From NCBI GenBank assembly GCA_948467675.1, contig CAOKFI010000007.1, positions 21,557-85,556 on the forward strand: DNA of 64,000 bases, read 5' to 3'. Of this stretch, positions 63,261-64,000 are shown one piece after another. The stretch is from an uncultured Porphyromonadaceae bacterium. Lineage in GTDB: Bacteria; Bacteroidota; Bacteroidia; Bacteroidales; Muribaculaceae. Position 1 is the first letter of the stretch, and the number at the start of each line of letters is the position of its first letter. The notes under the pieces are model-generated. The model made no database searches. It was not told where the DNA came from and worked only from the letters and a program-made list of their open reading frames with translations. The position numbers and the translations under genes are program-made.

Positions 63261-64000
63261 CTATTCTTCCTCGGCCTCGCGCATGTTGTGGAACACGTTC
63301 TGCACGTCCTCGTCGTCCTCGAGCTTCTCGAGCAGTTTCTCGAGGGTGGCACGCTGTTCGGCGGTGACTTCCTTCAGATCGTGGGGTATGCGTTCGAATT
63401 CCGAGGAGATGATCTCGAATCCGTTGTCCTCGAGATACTTCTGAATGTTGGAGTTTTCCTCGAAAGCGCCGTATAGAACCACCTGTTCGCTGCCGTCCTC
63501 TTCGTCGACTATATCGGCGAGATCGTCCACACCGTAGTCGATAAGCTCGAGTTCCAGATCTTCGAGCGACACGCCTTCCTTAGGCTTGATCTTGAACACA
63601 CACTTGTGGTCGAACATGAACGACAGCGAGCCCGAAGTACCGAGCGAACCGCCGTGTTTTGTCAGATATGAGCGCACGTTGGCCACGGTGCGTGTATTGT
63701 TGTCGGTTGCGGCCTCCACAACGATGGCGATGCCGAAGGGGCCGTATCCTTCATATACTATCTCCTTGTAGTCGCCGGCATCCTTGTCGGTGGCTTTCTT
63801 TATGGCGCGCTCTACGGTATCCTTGGGCATGTTGGCAGCCTTGGCGTTCTGCATGAGTGCGCGCAGACGCGGATTTGTCGACGGGTCGGGACCGCCGCTC
63901 TTTACTGCTATGGTTATTTCCTTGCCTATGCGGGTAAATGTACGCGACATATTGCCCCAGCGTTTGAGCTTGCGGGCTTTGCGGTATTCAAATGCTCTTC
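63261..64000 (-). CDS. yebC: YebC/PmpR-family regulatory protein (start cut by window end)
   Basis: YebC proteins act as transcription regulators and, in recent work, ribosome-associated factors. The frame stays open to the window edge and reads RAFEYRKARKLKRWGNMSRTFTRIGKEI, so only about two residues of the usual start (MG) are missing; the internal ATG at 63950 is not the start. Further landmarks are GGPDPSTNPRLRALMQNAKAANMP, YEGYGPFGIAIVVEAATDNN and FDHKCVFKIKP. The C-terminus is acidic. Confidence 0.95.
   Translation of the reverse strand, partial: RAFEYRKARKLKRWGNMSRTFTRIGKEITIAVKSGGPDPSTNPRLRALMQNAKAANMPKDTVERAIKKATDKDAGDYKEIVYEGYGPFGIAIVVEAATDNNTRTVANVRSYLTKHGGSLGTSGSLSFMFDHKCVFKIKPKEGVSLEDLELELIDYGVDDLADIVDEEDGSEQVVLYGAFEENSNIQKYLEDNGFEIISSEFERIPHDLKEVTAEQRATLEKLLEKLEDDEDVQNVFHNMREAEEE

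Overview
The window reads as chromosome of a Bacteroidales bacterium, most likely Muribaculaceae or a close relative. The grounds are the repeated promoter core TAnnTTTG (TATCTTTG, TAACTTTG, TAATTTTG), weak or absent Shine-Dalgarno sequences, a PorZ-type type IX secretion component, a DUF4954 protein, LptD and OmpA proteins of the Bacteroidetes kind, and lipoproteins with acidic export signals after the lipid cysteine. Species assignment is inference. No phage, IS element, integrative element, CRISPR array or rRNA was found. Both ends cut genes: dnaG on the left, yebC on the right.

Layout. 0-9 kb: end of dnaG, an M13 peptidase, then a minus block with a porin-like protein, an MFS carrier, an APC amino-acid carrier and a phosphatidylserine-decarboxylase-like enzyme. 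9-15 kb: lptD, a C69 dipeptidase, queF-queC and a ferritin-like protein. 15.4-15.9 kb: an AT-rich gap with a cluster of DnaA-box-like words. 15.9-24.4 kb: nadA-leuS, rdgB-porZ, one unknown gene and an outer-membrane barrel. 24.6-29.9 kb: a large coiled-coil lipoprotein with an OmpA partner, then a secreted protein. 29.9-30.6 kb: a gene-free stretch that looks like two RNA genes. 30.7-37.7 kb: dnaX, yqeY, serS, an unknown secreted protein, tRNA-Ala(GGC) and rpsA. 37.7-38.1 kb: a cluster of dyad repeats. 38.1-46 kb: dapB-lepB-wbqC (minus), a glycosyltransferase and trmH (plus), and ilvE-HD-pyrH-ribF (minus). 46-64 kb: DUF4954, an SpmA/SpmB fusion, ybeY, mnmG, a perfect parS site, apt, uvrC, manC, a YfhO protein, a small unknown protein, xerD, a fimbrillin-like lipoprotein, a second repeat cluster, an MscS channel and yebC.

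Most genes are housekeeping: replication (dnaG, dnaX), translation (leuS, serS, rpsA, tRNA, ybeY, mnmG, queC/F, trmH), cofactors (nadA, ribF), cell wall and envelope (dapB, lepB, lptD, manC) and repair (uvrC, rdgB, xerD).

The points most worth pursuing are: (1) a PLP-independent decarboxylase next to an amino-acid antiporter; (2) two apparent non-coding RNAs upstream of dnaX; (3) origin-type signals, namely a change in strand composition near 38 kb, a perfect parS at 52.16 kb and a DnaA-box-like cluster at 15.5-15.8 kb, which do not all point to one spot; (4) the abundant-looking lipoprotein/OmpA pair; (5) promoters that abut start codons and predict leaderless mRNAs.
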